Positions 16,480 through 25,909 of a stretch of DNA of 64,000 nucleotides are shown in pieces (the first letter of the stretch is position 1; every line of letters begins with the position of its first letter). The notes under the pieces are model-generated. The model saw only the letters and a program-made list of their open reading frames with translations. It was not told the origin of the DNA and made no database searches. The position numbers and the translations under genes are program-made. Source of the stretch: Campylobacter gracilis (lineage in GTDB: Bacteria; Campylobacterota; Campylobacteria; Campylobacterales; Campylobacteraceae). The stretch is taken from positions 1 to 64,000 of the forward strand of contig NZ_JAHAFS010000008.1 of assembly GCF_018374135.1 (NCBI RefSeq), read 5' to 3'.

Positions 16480-17752
16480 CTTTTTTAACCCAGCCGATCT
16501 TGTTGCCGCCCAGCATAATTTTATAAAATTCCTTATTAGTGCCTAAAATTTCAACCTTTTCGGGATTTTTAGTCACGTAAAACACGGTGGAGCTTTGCAT
16601 AGGCAGAATTCTAACCGGAGAATTTTGCGCGATACTGCCCGTGCCGTAAGGCTTTTGCGCATAGAAATTTACTGCCAAAATCAGCACAGCAAAGATGAGC
16701 GGCGTGATATTTTTGCTAAGTAGAAACATCACCAAAAGTACGGCAGCTAGCGTGTAGATCGCGATCTGCTTATAGGCTTCGAACTTGCTCTCTTTCGGAT
16801 TTAGACCGATCTGCGTGCTAAGATCCTCAGCGCGCGGATTAAGCTCAAGACCGAAATTTTCAAATTTTTTAGTATTAAGATTGAAATAGCTGAAGTCTAA
16901 ATTTGTGATATTTTTATCCACGACGGCAAAATAATATCCGCTCTGGCTCGCGTATGTGCCGCGTACTGAGTCCACCCCCTGCTTGATAATGGCTGGATTA
17001 TCGATACTAAAAGCGCTGATTGCGCCGTTTCGGATACCAAGATCGAGCGTGAGTAAATTCGATGCGTCGTCAAATTTGGTAGTTTTGTAGTTTTTAAGTT
17101 TCAGCTCGTCGGCTACGATATGCGAAAAATTAGGCTTCGTATCAAGCTTCATAAATTCCGGATTATCAGGCTTGATGGAGCTTTTTTCAAAGAATTCTCC
17201 GTTGCGCTGCAAGGTCAAAACGAACTCATTGATCTTGTCGCTCTTATCACTTGCTGCAAACCACAGCGTCGTCTCAAACATCTCGTCGCCCTCAATCCAC
17301 GTAAGATTATCGGCATTAAGCCACTTCATACCATTGGTGCGGCTGATCTCTAGCTTTGGCTTAACGGTGATTTTCTGCCCCAAATACACGGCGAAATCAA
17401 TCTTAAAAATTTGATTGCAATACACCTTCCTAGGCATCCCGCTAGCTTTTAGCGTAAGCTCCTTAGGCTTAATGTCCTGATAGACCTTATCGTCGGATAC
17501 GTCCAGATCGACTTCGTTAGTAGGCGCCAAAGCCTTAAGATCATCGATGCTTAGATTATCCATCGACATAACCTCTTTTTTATTATACTTCAGCATCACC
17601 TTGGAATTATCGCGCGTCTGCGGCTCGTCGGGCTTATCCTCAGCTTTTTTCGGCGCATATTTACTTAGATCGTCAAGCGAATCGATCTCAATCTCCGGCG
17701 CAGCAAACGCAAGCGTGCAGACACCTAAAATAGTAAGAATTCTTTTTAGCAA
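16460..17752 (-). CDS. Periplasmic protein with a C-terminal membrane anchor and SH3-like tail (C. jejuni Cj0515 position)
   Basis: A 430-residue protein with a signal peptide (MLKRILTILGVCTLAFAAPE), a long mostly beta region (about 90-300), two adjacent hydrophobic segments near 325-370 (IAIYTLAAVLLVMFLLSK and ITPLIFAVLILAVNFYA), and a last 60 residues resembling a bacterial SH3 domain (SSTVFYVTKNPEKVEIL, then NKIGWVKKDEL). The start is TTG at 17752 inside the end of purQ, with AAAGG five to six bases upstream. It occupies the same place as a predicted periplasmic protein in C. jejuni. Function unknown; an envelope or complex-assembly role is a guess. Confidence 0.75.
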   Translation of the reverse strand: MLKRILTILGVCTLAFAAPEIEIDSLDDLSKYAPKKAEDKPDEPQTRDNSKVMLKYNKKEVMSMDNLSIDDLKALAPTNEVDLDVSDDKVYQDIKPKELTLKASGMPRKVYCNQIFKIDFAVYLGQKITVKPKLEISRTNGMKWLNADNLTWIEGDEMFETTLWFAASDKSDKINEFVLTLQRNGEFFEKSSIKPDNPEFMKLDTKPNFSHIVADELKLKNYKTTKFDDASNLLTLDLGIRNGAISAFSIDNPAIIKQGVDSVRGTYASQSGYYFAVVDKNITNLDFSYFNLNTKKFENFGLELNPRAEDLSTQIGLNPKESKFEAYKQIAIYTLAAVLLVMFLLSKNITPLIFAVLILAVNFYAQKPYGTGSIAQNSPVRILPMQSSTVFYVTKNPEKVEILGTNKEFYKIMLGGNKIGWVKKDELSKD

Positions 17753-18411
17753 ATTAAGCCTTTTAGCATTTTCTCTCCGTCCGTACCGCCCAAAATAGGC
17801 TCTATCGCGCGCTCAGGATGCGGCATCAGTCCGAAAATCTTTTTGTTTTTATCGCAAATCCCGGCAATTGCGTCCACTGAGCCGTTCGGATTTAGATCCG
17901 CGCCATTTTCGTCGCAATATTTTAGCAGCACGCAATCCTCGTCGTATAGCGACTTTAGTGTATCCACAGGCGCATAGTAGTTGCCCTCGCCATGCGCGAT
18001 CGGGATATTTAGAATTTCGCCCTTATCGCAACAGTGCAGAAATTTATTGTCGTTTGAAACGACGCGCAAATTGTGAAATTTTGAGATAAAGCTTAAATTT
18101 ATATTTTTATTCATCGCGCCTGCGAGCAAGCCTAGCTCCAAAAGCATCTGAAAGCCGTTGCAGATACCCAAAATATAGCCGCCCTTTCGCGCGTGATCAA
18201 GCACCGCTTGCATTACGGGGCTAAATTTAGCAATCGCCGCGGTTCGCAAATAATCCCCGTAGCTAAAACCGCCAGGAAGCACGATCAGATCGGCATTTAT
18301 GGCGGTTTCTTTATGCCAGATTATCTGCGTTTCACAACCCAGTGCGTCAAAGGCGTATTTGCTGTCGCGCTCGCAGTTGGTGCCTGGGAAATTGACGATC
18401 GCTACCTTCAT
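17746..18411 (-). CDS. purQ: Phosphoribosylformylglycinamidine synthase subunit PurQ (glutaminase)
   Basis: Supplies ammonia from glutamine for the fourth step of purine synthesis. A class I glutamine amidotransferase: nucleophile elbow GICNGFQML with Cys84, and the His/Glu pair in LMPHPERA near residue 196. GGFSYGDYLR at 47-56 is typical of PurQ. Length (221 aa) is normal for the small, stand-alone form used with PurS and a separate PurL. It overlaps purS by 4 bases (ATGA) and the next gene by 7 bases, so the cluster is one transcript. Confidence 0.97.
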   Translation of the reverse strand: MKVAIVNFPGTNCERDSKYAFDALGCETQIIWHKETAINADLIVLPGGFSYGDYLRTAAIAKFSPVMQAVLDHARKGGYILGICNGFQMLLELGLLAGAMNKNINLSFISKFHNLRVVSNDNKFLHCCDKGEILNIPIAHGEGNYYAPVDTLKSLYDEDCVLLKYCDENGADLNPNGSVDAIAGICDKNKKIFGLMPHPERAIEPILGGTDGEKMLKGLIC

Positions 18412-18644
18412 ATCACGATCTCGTAGTCTTCGATGACGGTGTTTGCCAAAATTTCATCGCACATTCTAGCGACGTCGGCGTAAATTTTATCCCTATCCTC
18501 GCCATCTAGCTCAAGGACGATCTGCTTGGCTACACGCACATCTCGCACGCCGCTAAATCCAAGCGAAGCGAGGGCGTGCAAAACCGCCTTGCCCTGCGGA
18601 TCTAGCACGCCCTGCTTAAGCCTTACGTTTACGATTACCTTCAT
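18408..18644 (-). CDS. purS: Phosphoribosylformylglycinamidine synthase subunit PurS
   Basis: The small subunit that bridges PurQ and PurL. A 78-residue protein with the family opening MKVIVNVRLKQGVLDPQG, followed by ALASLGFSGVRDVRVAKQ. It lies between purC and purQ with a 3-base gap on one side and a 4-base overlap on the other. No purL is present in the window. Confidence 0.96.
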   Translation of the reverse strand: MKVIVNVRLKQGVLDPQGKAVLHALASLGFSGVRDVRVAKQIVLELDGEDRDKIYADVARMCDEILANTVIEDYEIVI

Positions 18645-18647
18645 CGC

Positions 18648-19367
18648 TTATCCTAAAATTCTACGCAAGACCTCTTCGTAGGCCACTTTTACGCTACCAA
18701 GATCCTGTCTAAATACGTCCTTATCGAGCTTTTTGTCGGTCTGTTTGTCCCAAAAGCGGCAGCTATCGGGGCTGATCTCATCTGCAAGTAGGATATTTCC
18801 GTCCTTATCCCTGCCAAGCTCGATTTTGAAATCCACGAGCTTTAAATTTCGCTCGTCGAAAAATTTAATCAAAATTTCATTGATCTTGCGCGCGATCTTT
18901 TTGAGCTCGTCAAGCTCGCTTTGGCTCTTTACGGCGCCAAGCAACAAGCAATGCTCGTCGTTTAGGATCGGATCGCCCAGCTCGTCGTCTTTATAACAAA
19001 ACTCCACCAGCGTAAACGGAAGCTTCGTGCCCTCTTTGATGCCCAAACGCTTTGTAAGCGAGCCGGTGGCGATATTACGAGCGATAATCTCAAGAGGGAA
19101 AATCTTGCATTTTTTTACGAGCTGCTCGGTCGGACTGATCGTCTCAACAAGCGCGGTGGCGATGCCATGCTTTTTAAGCAGATCAAAAATCAGCGTCGAA
19201 ATTTTACAATTCAGCGCGCCTTTGCCACTCTCTTCGGCCTTTTTGACGCCGTTGAATGCCGTCAGCGAATCTTTAAATTCCGAGATCAAAAGGTCGTCAC
19301 TTTCGTTAACCGACCACATCTTTTTGCCCTTGCCTTCGTAGATGAGCTCTTTTTTGGTAGCTTGCAT
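18648..19367 (-). CDS. purC: SAICAR synthetase PurC
   Basis: Phosphoribosylaminoimidazole-succinocarboxamide synthase joins aspartate to CAIR in purine synthesis. The family signatures are ELIYEGKGKKMW at the start, EIIARNIATGSL near residue 95 and LADEISPDSCRFWD near 200. The best start is ATG at 19367 (239 aa): AAGGAG ends 6 bases before it. A GTG just upstream at 19370 is possible but too close to the ribosome site. The gene is 8 bases downstream of ctpA. Confidence 0.96.
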   Translation of the reverse strand: MQATKKELIYEGKGKKMWSVNESDDLLISEFKDSLTAFNGVKKAEESGKGALNCKISTLIFDLLKKHGIATALVETISPTEQLVKKCKIFPLEIIARNIATGSLTKRLGIKEGTKLPFTLVEFCYKDDELGDPILNDEHCLLLGAVKSQSELDELKKIARKINEILIKFFDERNLKLVDFKIELGRDKDGNILLADEISPDSCRFWDKQTDKKLDKDVFRQDLGSVKVAYEEVLRRILG

Positions 19368-19377
19368 CACACTCTCC

Positions 19378-20694
19378 TTACTTGATGTTTAGAATTTTTA
19401 TCGCGTCTATTGCGGTTTTTAACTGGATGTCGTTATTAATCTGCTCTGCAGTAATGAAATTTTTCTCATCCTTTTTCTGAGCATCTTTTTTCTTGGTCTC
19501 GACCTTGGCTAACTCGCCTTGCAGGTGCTTTTTAAGATCAGCTTCTTTTAGCGAAAATTCATCCTCGTCGCGGCTCGGCACCTTGCCCGGCGCCACTATG
19601 AGATCGGGTGTCACGCCCACCGCTTGGATGGTGCGACCGCTTGAGAGATAGTATCGCGCTATGGTTAGTCGCAAGGCTTCTTTATCCTCGATCGGTAGGA
19701 TCACCTGCACGCTTCCCTTACCAAAAGTTTTTTCACCAACCAACACGGCGCGCTTTAGATCCTGAAGCGAGCCGCTTACGATCTCGCTTGCGCTTGCGCT
19801 ACCGCCATTGACCAAAACCACAAGCGGTAGGTCGGTGATCTTCTTTTTAGGATCGGCGTTATGCGCCTCAGTCTCGTTTTTCGCGCGCCCTTTTTGAGAG
19901 ACGATAAGCCCTTTGCCGACGAATAAATTTACGAGCCCGATCGCTTGATCCAAAAGCCCGCCCGGATTGTTTCGCAGATCCAAAATAATGCCTTTGGCGT
20001 CTTTATGTTCTTTTATAAATTTGCTCGCATCCGGAACTACGTGCTGATCGAAATTCGTAACGCGTAGATATAAAATTTTATCTTCCTCGATCATCTTGGC
20101 GTAAACCGATTCCACTTTGATTATGTCTCGGATGATCTCGACGTCGAAAGGCTTGCTAACACCCTTGCGCACGATCGTTAGAGTGATTTTAGTTTTCGGC
20201 TTGCCGCGCATTTTTGAGACCGCATCGTCGATCGTGATGCCGAAGGTCGCATTGCCGTCGATACGCAAGATCACGTCGTTAGCCTGAATGCCCTTTTTAT
20301 CTGCCGGCGTACCCTCGATAGGCGAGATGACGGTCAGGGCGCCGTCTTTCATACCCACTTGAATTCCAAGCCCGCCGAACTCGCCCTCGGTCTGGACTTT
20401 AGTATCGTTAAACGCCTTTTCGTCCATGTAGCTTGAGTGCGCGTCGAGGTTATTCATAAGCCCCGAAATCGTCTTATCCACAAGCTCCGAGAAGCTCATC
20501 TCATCGACATAATTGTTTTCGACGATCGCAAGCGTTTTAGTAAGCTTGGCTAGCGCCTCCAGACGCGTTTTTTCGCTGTCTAGCTTTTTGGTCGCATTGA
20601 CCTCTCTGGCTTGTAAATTTCCGGTAAAAAAACTAACGCCTAAAAATAGAGAAAATATGAATCCCAAGCCGAAGAAGAGGTGTTTTTGTCGCAA
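19378..20694 (-). CDS. ctpA: C-terminal processing peptidase, S41 family (Ctp)
   Basis: A 438-residue periplasmic serine protease with an N-terminal signal or anchor (LFFGLGFIFSLFLGVSFF), a PDZ domain (about 95-175, with GGLGIQVGMKDGALTVISP) and the S41 catalytic domain. The Ser/Lys dyad is in GGSASASEIVSGSLQD and GEKTFGKGSVQ. DLRNNPGGLLDQA is also diagnostic. The start is TTG at 20694 with AAGGA six bases upstream. Such proteases trim or degrade envelope proteins from the C-terminus. Same neighbour of purC as in C. jejuni (Cj0511). Confidence 0.93.
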   Translation of the reverse strand: MRQKHLFFGLGFIFSLFLGVSFFTGNLQAREVNATKKLDSEKTRLEALAKLTKTLAIVENNYVDEMSFSELVDKTISGLMNNLDAHSSYMDEKAFNDTKVQTEGEFGGLGIQVGMKDGALTVISPIEGTPADKKGIQANDVILRIDGNATFGITIDDAVSKMRGKPKTKITLTIVRKGVSKPFDVEIIRDIIKVESVYAKMIEEDKILYLRVTNFDQHVVPDASKFIKEHKDAKGIILDLRNNPGGLLDQAIGLVNLFVGKGLIVSQKGRAKNETEAHNADPKKKITDLPLVVLVNGGSASASEIVSGSLQDLKRAVLVGEKTFGKGSVQVILPIEDKEALRLTIARYYLSSGRTIQAVGVTPDLIVAPGKVPSRDEDEFSLKEADLKKHLQGELAKVETKKKDAQKKDEKNFITAEQINNDIQLKTAIDAIKILNIK

Positions 20695-20823
20695 AGTTTA
20701 TCCTTGAAAGTAAAATGGAGTGAATTTTATAGAAAATTGGCTAAAAATAAGGTAAATTTCATACGAAATTTACGCGTTTACGGATAAATTTAAGCCGAAA
20801 ATTTTAAAATCTCACTAAAAAAC

Positions 20824-20853
20824 CTTGACATAAAGACACTAAAGTTATATAAT
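20824..20853 (+). promoter_or_regulatory. clpB promoter overlapped by an HspR-type HAIR element
   Basis: -35 TTGACA (20825-20830) and -10 TATAAT (20848-20853) are 17 bases apart. Over the -35 lies CTTGACA-N7-ACTAAAG (20824-20844), which matches the HAIR consensus CTTGAGT-N7-ACTCAAG at 11 of 14 positions. HspR represses chaperone genes in Helicobacter and Campylobacter through such sites, so heat or unfolded protein should induce clpB. No hspR gene is in the window. Confidence 0.75.
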
Positions 20854-20883
20854 GCAACCAACTTCAACTTTAGGAGAAAATTT

Positions 20884-23493
20884 ATGAACGAAACTATTGA
20901 AATTTTAACCGATAAAATGCGCTCTTTGCTCGAAAGCAGCGTTTCTTTGGCGATCCATTCCAAAAATAGCGAAGTGGGCGTATTGCACATGCTCTGGGCT
21001 TTGGTAGCCGACAGCGGCTCTGTGCTAAATCAAATTTTTAATAAATTTAGTATCGAAAAGACCGCGGTCGAGCTTGAGATCAAAAGCGAAATTTCAAATT
21101 TGCCTACGAGCTCAAACGTCACGAAGGAAAACGTGCGAATCTCGCGCGAGCTGATGAACTCGCTAGAGGTCGCAAAAGGGCTGATGACAAGCTCGGGCGA
21201 TAAATTTATCGCCGTAGATACCTGGCTGATTGCAAATTTAAACGCAGATCCGCTAAAGAAAATTCTGTCTAAATTTGCAGATCTTAGCGAGATCAAAAAG
21301 GAGCTAGAGGCGCTTCGCGGTGGCAAAAGTATCGATTCGCAAACCGCTGACGAGACGCTTGAGGCGCTTAGTAAATTCGGCGTCGATCTCACCGCCAAGG
21401 CAATCGCGGGCGAGCTCGATCCGGTCATCGGCCGCGACGAGGTGATCTCGCGAATGATGCAAATTTTAATCCGCAAGACGAAAAACAACCCTATCCTGCT
21501 CGGCGAGCCGGGCGTAGGAAAAACCGCGGTCGTCGAGGGTCTTGCGCAGCTGATCGCCAAAAAAGAGGTCCCGCTTAGCCTGCAAAACAAACGCGTCATC
21601 GCGCTTGATATGAGTGCGTTGATTGCGGGCGCGAAGTACCGCGGCGAGTTTGAAGATAGGCTCAAAGCCGTCATAAACGAGGTCGTAAAAGCCGCGAACG
21701 TCGTGCTTTTCATCGATGAAATTCACACTATCGTAGGCGCGGGCGCAAGCGAAGGCTCGATGGATGCCGCAAACATCCTAAAGCCCGCTCTTGCGCGCGG
21801 CGAACTGCACGCGATCGGCGCTACGACGCTGAAAGAGTACCGAAAGTATTTTGAAAAAGACGCCGCGCTTCAGCGCCGCTTCCAGCCCGTGACGGTCGCG
21901 GAGCCTAGCGTGAGCGAGGCTACGGCGATCCTGCGCGGTATAAAGGAGCGGCTAGAGGTGCATCACAACGTCACCATCACCGATAGCGCGCTTGTGGCGG
22001 CTGCAAGGCTAAGCGACCGCTACATCAGCGATAGATTTCTGCCGGATAAGGCGATCGATCTCATTGACGAAGCGGCGGCGGAGCTTAAAATGCAGATCGA
22101 AAGCGAACCCAACGAGCTTGCCAAGGCTAAGCGCGACATCCTCACGCTTCAGGTCGAGAAGGAGGCCCTTAAGATGGAGGATGACGGCAAAAACGACGAG
22201 CGGCTTGCGCAGATCGACAAAGAAATCGAAAATTTAACCGAGCAGAAAAACGCGCTTCAGGCTAAATTTGAAAACGAAAAGTCCGTATTCGGCGGCATCA
22301 GCGAGGAGAAAAAAGCGATCGATAGCCTTAAAAACGAAGCTAGCCTAGCAAGACGCAACGGCGATCTTAGCAAGGCTGCCGAGATCGAATACGGCAAGAT
22401 CCCCGCCGCGCAGGCGAAGGTCAAGGAGCTTGAGGCGAAGTGGGACGCGATGAAAGAAAACGGCGTGCTTTTGCGAAACCGCGTGGACGAGGAGAGTGTG
22501 GCTGAAATTTTAAGCAAATGGACGGGCATATCGGTAAGCAAAATGCTCTCCTCCGAAAAGGAGAAATTCCTTCACATCGAGGAGCACTTAAAGCAAAGCG
22601 TCGTGGGACAGGACGAGGCGCTGCACGCCATCGCTCGCGCCGTCAAGCGCAACAAAGCAGGTCTCGTGAACGAAAATCGCCCGATCGGAAGCTTTTTGTT
22701 TTTGGGTCCTACCGGCGTCGGCAAGACCGAGAGCGCGAAAAGCTTAGCGAGGTTTTTATTCGACGACGAGCGGGCGATGATCCGATTTGATATGAGCGAG
22801 TATATGGAAAAACACAGCGTCAGCCGCCTGCTCGGCGCGCCTCCTGGATACGTGGGCTACGATGAGGGCGGACAGCTTACCGAAGCTGTGCGCAGAAAGC
22901 CCTACTCGGTGCTGCTTTTTGATGAGATCGAAAAGGCGCACAAGGACGTTTTTAACATCCTGCTAGGAATTTTAGACGACGGGCGCGCGACCGACAACAA
23001 GGGCGTTACGGTCGATTTTAAAAACACGATCATCATCCTAACGAGCAATATCGGCTCGGCTAAGATTATGGAGCTTGACGCCAAAAATGCGGACAAGCCG
23101 CGCGAGGTCGCGCTTGCCGAGCGAGAGGAGGCGGTAAAGAGCGAGCTGAAGAATTATTTCAAGCCCGAATTTATCAACCGCTTGGACGATATCGTGATTT
23201 TCAATGCCCTAAGCGAGGACGATCTTATAAAAATCGTGGGCATTATGTTTAAGAGCCTGCAAAAAACGCTCGCAAACCGCGGCATTAGCGCGAACTTAAG
23301 CGAAGACGCCAAAAAGCTCATCGCCTCGGCGGGCTTTGATATCGAATACGGCGCAAGGCCGCTACGAAGGGCGCTTTACGACCTGGTGGAGGATAAGATC
23401 GCCGATATGATCCTAAGCGACGAGATCAAAACCGGCGATCGGATCGAAATCGGCGCGCACGGCGGCGAGATCGAGATAAAGAGGGTGAAGTAA
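20884..23493 (+). CDS. clpB: ATP-dependent disaggregase ClpB
   Basis: ClpB pulls proteins out of aggregates together with DnaK. The 869-residue protein has the N-domain (1-150), AAA domain 1 with Walker A GEPGVGKT near 206 and LFIDEIHTIVGAG near 278, the coiled-coil M domain (about 400-530) and AAA domain 2 with GPTGVGKT near 609 and LLFDEIEKAH near 678. The C-terminus EYGARPLRRALYDLVEDKI is typical. Slightly longer than usual, within range. The start has TTAGGAGAAA upstream. A HAIR-controlled promoter lies before it, and the gene stands alone. Confidence 0.97.
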   Translation: MNETIEILTDKMRSLLESSVSLAIHSKNSEVGVLHMLWALVADSGSVLNQIFNKFSIEKTAVELEIKSEISNLPTSSNVTKENVRISRELMNSLEVAKGLMTSSGDKFIAVDTWLIANLNADPLKKILSKFADLSEIKKELEALRGGKSIDSQTADETLEALSKFGVDLTAKAIAGELDPVIGRDEVISRMMQILIRKTKNNPILLGEPGVGKTAVVEGLAQLIAKKEVPLSLQNKRVIALDMSALIAGAKYRGEFEDRLKAVINEVVKAANVVLFIDEIHTIVGAGASEGSMDAANILKPALARGELHAIGATTLKEYRKYFEKDAALQRRFQPVTVAEPSVSEATAILRGIKERLEVHHNVTITDSALVAAARLSDRYISDRFLPDKAIDLIDEAAAELKMQIESEPNELAKAKRDILTLQVEKEALKMEDDGKNDERLAQIDKEIENLTEQKNALQAKFENEKSVFGGISEEKKAIDSLKNEASLARRNGDLSKAAEIEYGKIPAAQAKVKELEAKWDAMKENGVLLRNRVDEESVAEILSKWTGISVSKMLSSEKEKFLHIEEHLKQSVVGQDEALHAIARAVKRNKAGLVNENRPIGSFLFLGPTGVGKTESAKSLARFLFDDERAMIRFDMSEYMEKHSVSRLLGAPPGYVGYDEGGQLTEAVRRKPYSVLLFDEIEKAHKDVFNILLGILDDGRATDNKGVTVDFKNTIIILTSNIGSAKIMELDAKNADKPREVALAEREEAVKSELKNYFKPEFINRLDDIVIFNALSEDDLIKIVGIMFKSLQKTLANRGISANLSEDAKKLIASAGFDIEYGARPLRRALYDLVEDKIADMILSDEIKTGDRIEIGAHGGEIEIKRVK

Positions 23494-23497
23494 AATT

Positions 23498-23533
23498 CAG
23501 CGGAATTTATCCTGCGGGGTGAATTCCGCGCTG
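23498..23533 (+). terminator. Hairpin after clpB
   Basis: CAGCGGAATT (23498-23507) can pair with AATTCCGCGCTG (23522-23533), with one bulged base, just past the clpB stop. There is no following T-run, so termination is unproven; the arms are the same GCGGAATT word that recurs through the genome. Confidence 0.4.
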
Positions 23534-23588
23534 GTGGAGTAAATTTAGCGAGGTAAATCTAATACTTTATTAATTAATATAAATTGAG

Positions 23589-23876
23589 CGGGTAATCTAT
23601 CCCCTTGGGAATTGAAACGAAATCAGCGACGGCGAAAGCAAGGAGTGGGAACGGGTAATCTATCCCATTAGGAATTGAAATAGCAAATTCATCTCGCTTG
23701 CCGGAAGCGTATCGTAGTAGAATTTCATCCCGTTGGGAATTGAAACTCCAAGACCGACGTAGCGGGATATGTAGAGCTAAGTAGAATTCCATCCCGTTGG
23801 GAATTGAAACAGAAATGGGCGTAAGGCTTAATCTTTTCGGCTTTGCGTAGAATTCCATCCCGTTGGGAATTAAAAT
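23589..23876 (+). CRISPR. CRISPR array 1: five 30-base repeats, four spacers, degenerate ends, no cas genes beside it
   Basis: Repeats are at 23589-23618, 23652-23681, 23717-23746, 23781-23810 and 23847-23876; spacers are 33, 35, 34 and 36 bases. The main repeat begins GTAGAATTCCATCCC and ends GTTGGGAATTGAAAC, a type I-B/III style ending. Repeats 1 and 2 share a different first half (CGGGTAATCTATCCC). Repeat 5 ends TTAAAAT instead of TTGAAAC, as expected at the old, leader-distal end if the array is read rightward. An AT-rich stretch (about 23560-23588) precedes repeat 1. A minus-strand frame across the array is not a gene. Confidence 0.9.
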
Positions 23877-23879
23877 GCC

Positions 23880-24328
23880 CTATTTAAAATTTCATTTTTC
23901 TCTCTTTCATAGTAGCATTCTATAGAATTTAAGAATTTACCGAGCCGAATTCTGCCCGATAAAATTTTTACCGAATAAAATTCTGGGCTTTAAATTTTAA
24001 AATTTATTGAGTGTAATTCCGCATTTCAGAGCTTAGAATTTTAAATTTAAGAAGCAGGAGCTTTGAGCTGCGAGGTTTAGAAACACAAGGATTTTAGATT
24101 ATAAAATTTAAGAAAGCAGGCATGATTAAAATTTTAAAATTCGAAGTCAATGATCGAAATTCCAAACTGCGCAACTTGAAATTTCAAATCTGAAGCAGAG
24201 ACAAATTTTAAGATCATTTCAAATTTGCCCCTTTTAAATTTACATATCTCGAGCTCTATTCATAAAATTTTACGTATTAATTTACGCAAAATTTAGCCGA
24301 AAAAAATGGTCCCATAAACTTATCCGCA
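23880..24328. other. Intergenic AT-rich microrepeat tract
   Basis: From the end of the CRISPR array to the next gene the DNA is a chain of AAATTTTAAAATTT-, GAATTTAAGAA- and GAAATTCCAAAC-type words. No gene, RNA or clear hairpin stands out. Confidence 0.5.
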
Positions 24329-24922
24329 TTAAATTTTATCGCTTCTTTTTAGAATAAAAATCACCGCAGACGCGATTATTAGCGATGATAAAGCGCTTAT
24401 CATCATTATATTAAAATTAAAATTTGAGCGATCAAACAGATGACCCAATAAGGTCAAATCGGCTTTTGCTAGGATTATCACGGCTAGCGAATAAGCATAA
24501 AATAAACTTATAAAAAATGCAGATGCGCCGGATATTTTATCTAGCAGAATAAAAGCCTTTATTTTGGAAAATACAAAGCAGCAGATGATTAAAGGCAAAA
24601 TTACCGTCGCGCAAAATAGATACAATACCATAGCGCCGAAAATATCGCTTTCGCTATCGCTTGCTTCTTCGTGCCGCGTTAGTTCAAAAGCTTTCATAAC
24701 GATAGAAAGCGGATTCGCGATATCGTAACCGCTATACTCCGCCAAAAAAACCGCGTCTATGCTGGCAAATATAACGCCCAAGCAGTCTACAGTAAAAAAG
24801 AGGAGGGCGATCCGGAATAAAATTCTCACTCCTTTTAGCTCAAAACATTTTTTAATGAACTCTTTTATCGCCCTACTCCCCAATTCATAGCTTTTAAGAT
24901 CAATTTGGCTTTTATATCGCAT
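24329..24922 (-). CDS. Four-helix membrane protein of unknown function
   Basis: A 197-residue protein with four predicted membrane helices at about 34-57, 96-118, 133-152 and 171-191, a 25-residue charged loop (RHEEASDSESD) between the first two, and a short cytoplasmic N-terminus. I do not recognise a family. It is AT-richer than the housekeeping genes and sits with another AT-rich membrane protein beside a CRISPR array, so it belongs to a probably acquired 2-kb segment between clpB and mrdA. The ribosome site is weak. Confidence 0.6.
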   Translation of the reverse strand: MRYKSQIDLKSYELGSRAIKEFIKKCFELKGVRILFRIALLFFTVDCLGVIFASIDAVFLAEYSGYDIANPLSIVMKAFELTRHEEASDSESDIFGAMVLYLFCATVILPLIICCFVFSKIKAFILLDKISGASAFFISLFYAYSLAVIILAKADLTLLGHLFDRSNFNFNIMMISALSSLIIASAVIFILKRSDKI

Positions 24923-25069
24923 TTCATTTCGGCACTTTTAAAAACACCTTGTCGTAATTTATCATCAAAATTTAAGCCCTTCGCTGCCATCGTCTATATT
25001 GCCCGTTGCAATCGTAAGCTAAAATTTCATTCTACTTATCTACCTAATTTGATACCGTTAAAATTAGAA

Positions 25070-25723
25070 TTATTTTTTATCCTTATCAAAAAATTTTGAA
25101 TTGTAGTTAGTTAAAGATATCATCAAGGTTCGCTTATTAAAAGGAACTTTGCCGAATCTATCAACAAGTAATTTATTCTGTTTTACTGATATCATAGTAC
25201 CGTTATCATCAAAAATATAGTATTTTTTTATCCCTAAGAAATTTAAGCATTGAAAGATAATTATAAATATAAAGTTTATGACGATAGCCATTGCAAGATT
25301 TGTTATATACGCAATTTTATCCATTAAAGTTTTACTATCAAGTTTTGCAGTTTCTCCAAAACATGGAAAGTATGAATACGTTATCTTTGTATGCTCCGTA
25401 AGCTGGATTTTTAGTACCTTTAAATTCCCTGCAAAATCCACATAGTCACATTCTATTATTTTCTCAAAAATTCTAATTTGTAAGTCATTTACTAGCATGC
25501 TTTTCAGCATTGCAAAATCTCCAAAAATCGTTTTAATAAATATAAATACGCAAAGCGCTAGCTCGCCTTTTCTCAAAATACTATTAAAGAAACTTTCGAT
25601 GGGAAAAATAGATCTAATGGCAAATACTAATGCGAATATCAAGAAAAAAATTCCTACTGTTAATCTACTTTTTAGCAAATAGTCGTTTTTTATCACTATC
25701 GGTTCTTTGTCGTAATCTCGCAT
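25070..25723 (-). CDS. Membrane protein of unknown function
   Basis: A 217-residue protein with predicted helices at about 21-40, 54-70 and 139-163, a central soluble part (about 71-138) and a basic C-terminal tail (NKRTLMISLTNYNSKFFDKDKK). The tail contains a strand pattern (YYIFDDNGTMISVKQNKLLVD) like that of PH-like or photosystem-type membrane proteins, but I would not assign a family. AT-rich and next to a second uncharacterised membrane protein; 187 bases separate it from mrdA on the same strand. Confidence 0.6.
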   Translation of the reverse strand: MRDYDKEPIVIKNDYLLKSRLTVGIFFLIFALVFAIRSIFPIESFFNSILRKGELALCVFIFIKTIFGDFAMLKSMLVNDLQIRIFEKIIECDYVDFAGNLKVLKIQLTEHTKITYSYFPCFGETAKLDSKTLMDKIAYITNLAMAIVINFIFIIIFQCLNFLGIKKYYIFDDNGTMISVKQNKLLVDRFGKVPFNKRTLMISLTNYNSKFFDKDKK

Positions 25724-25909
25724 AGAATTTCCCCATTTTTATAAAAAGATATTTTGGCGTATTTTACCGCCTTATTCTTATGGTGCATTTAAAATTTAAA
25801 ATCGCTTTGCCCTACCAATTTTATGGTATTTTGCCGCTCTAAATTTTAAAATTTCAAGTTCGCGAAGGACGAGTAGAATTTTAAAATTTTATAATTTTAA
25901 AATCCCATC

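Noticed and set aside
23574..23858. 94-codon minus-strand frame with repeated SIPNGMEFY-like units
   Set aside because: The repeats are translations of the CRISPR repeats; it is not a gene.
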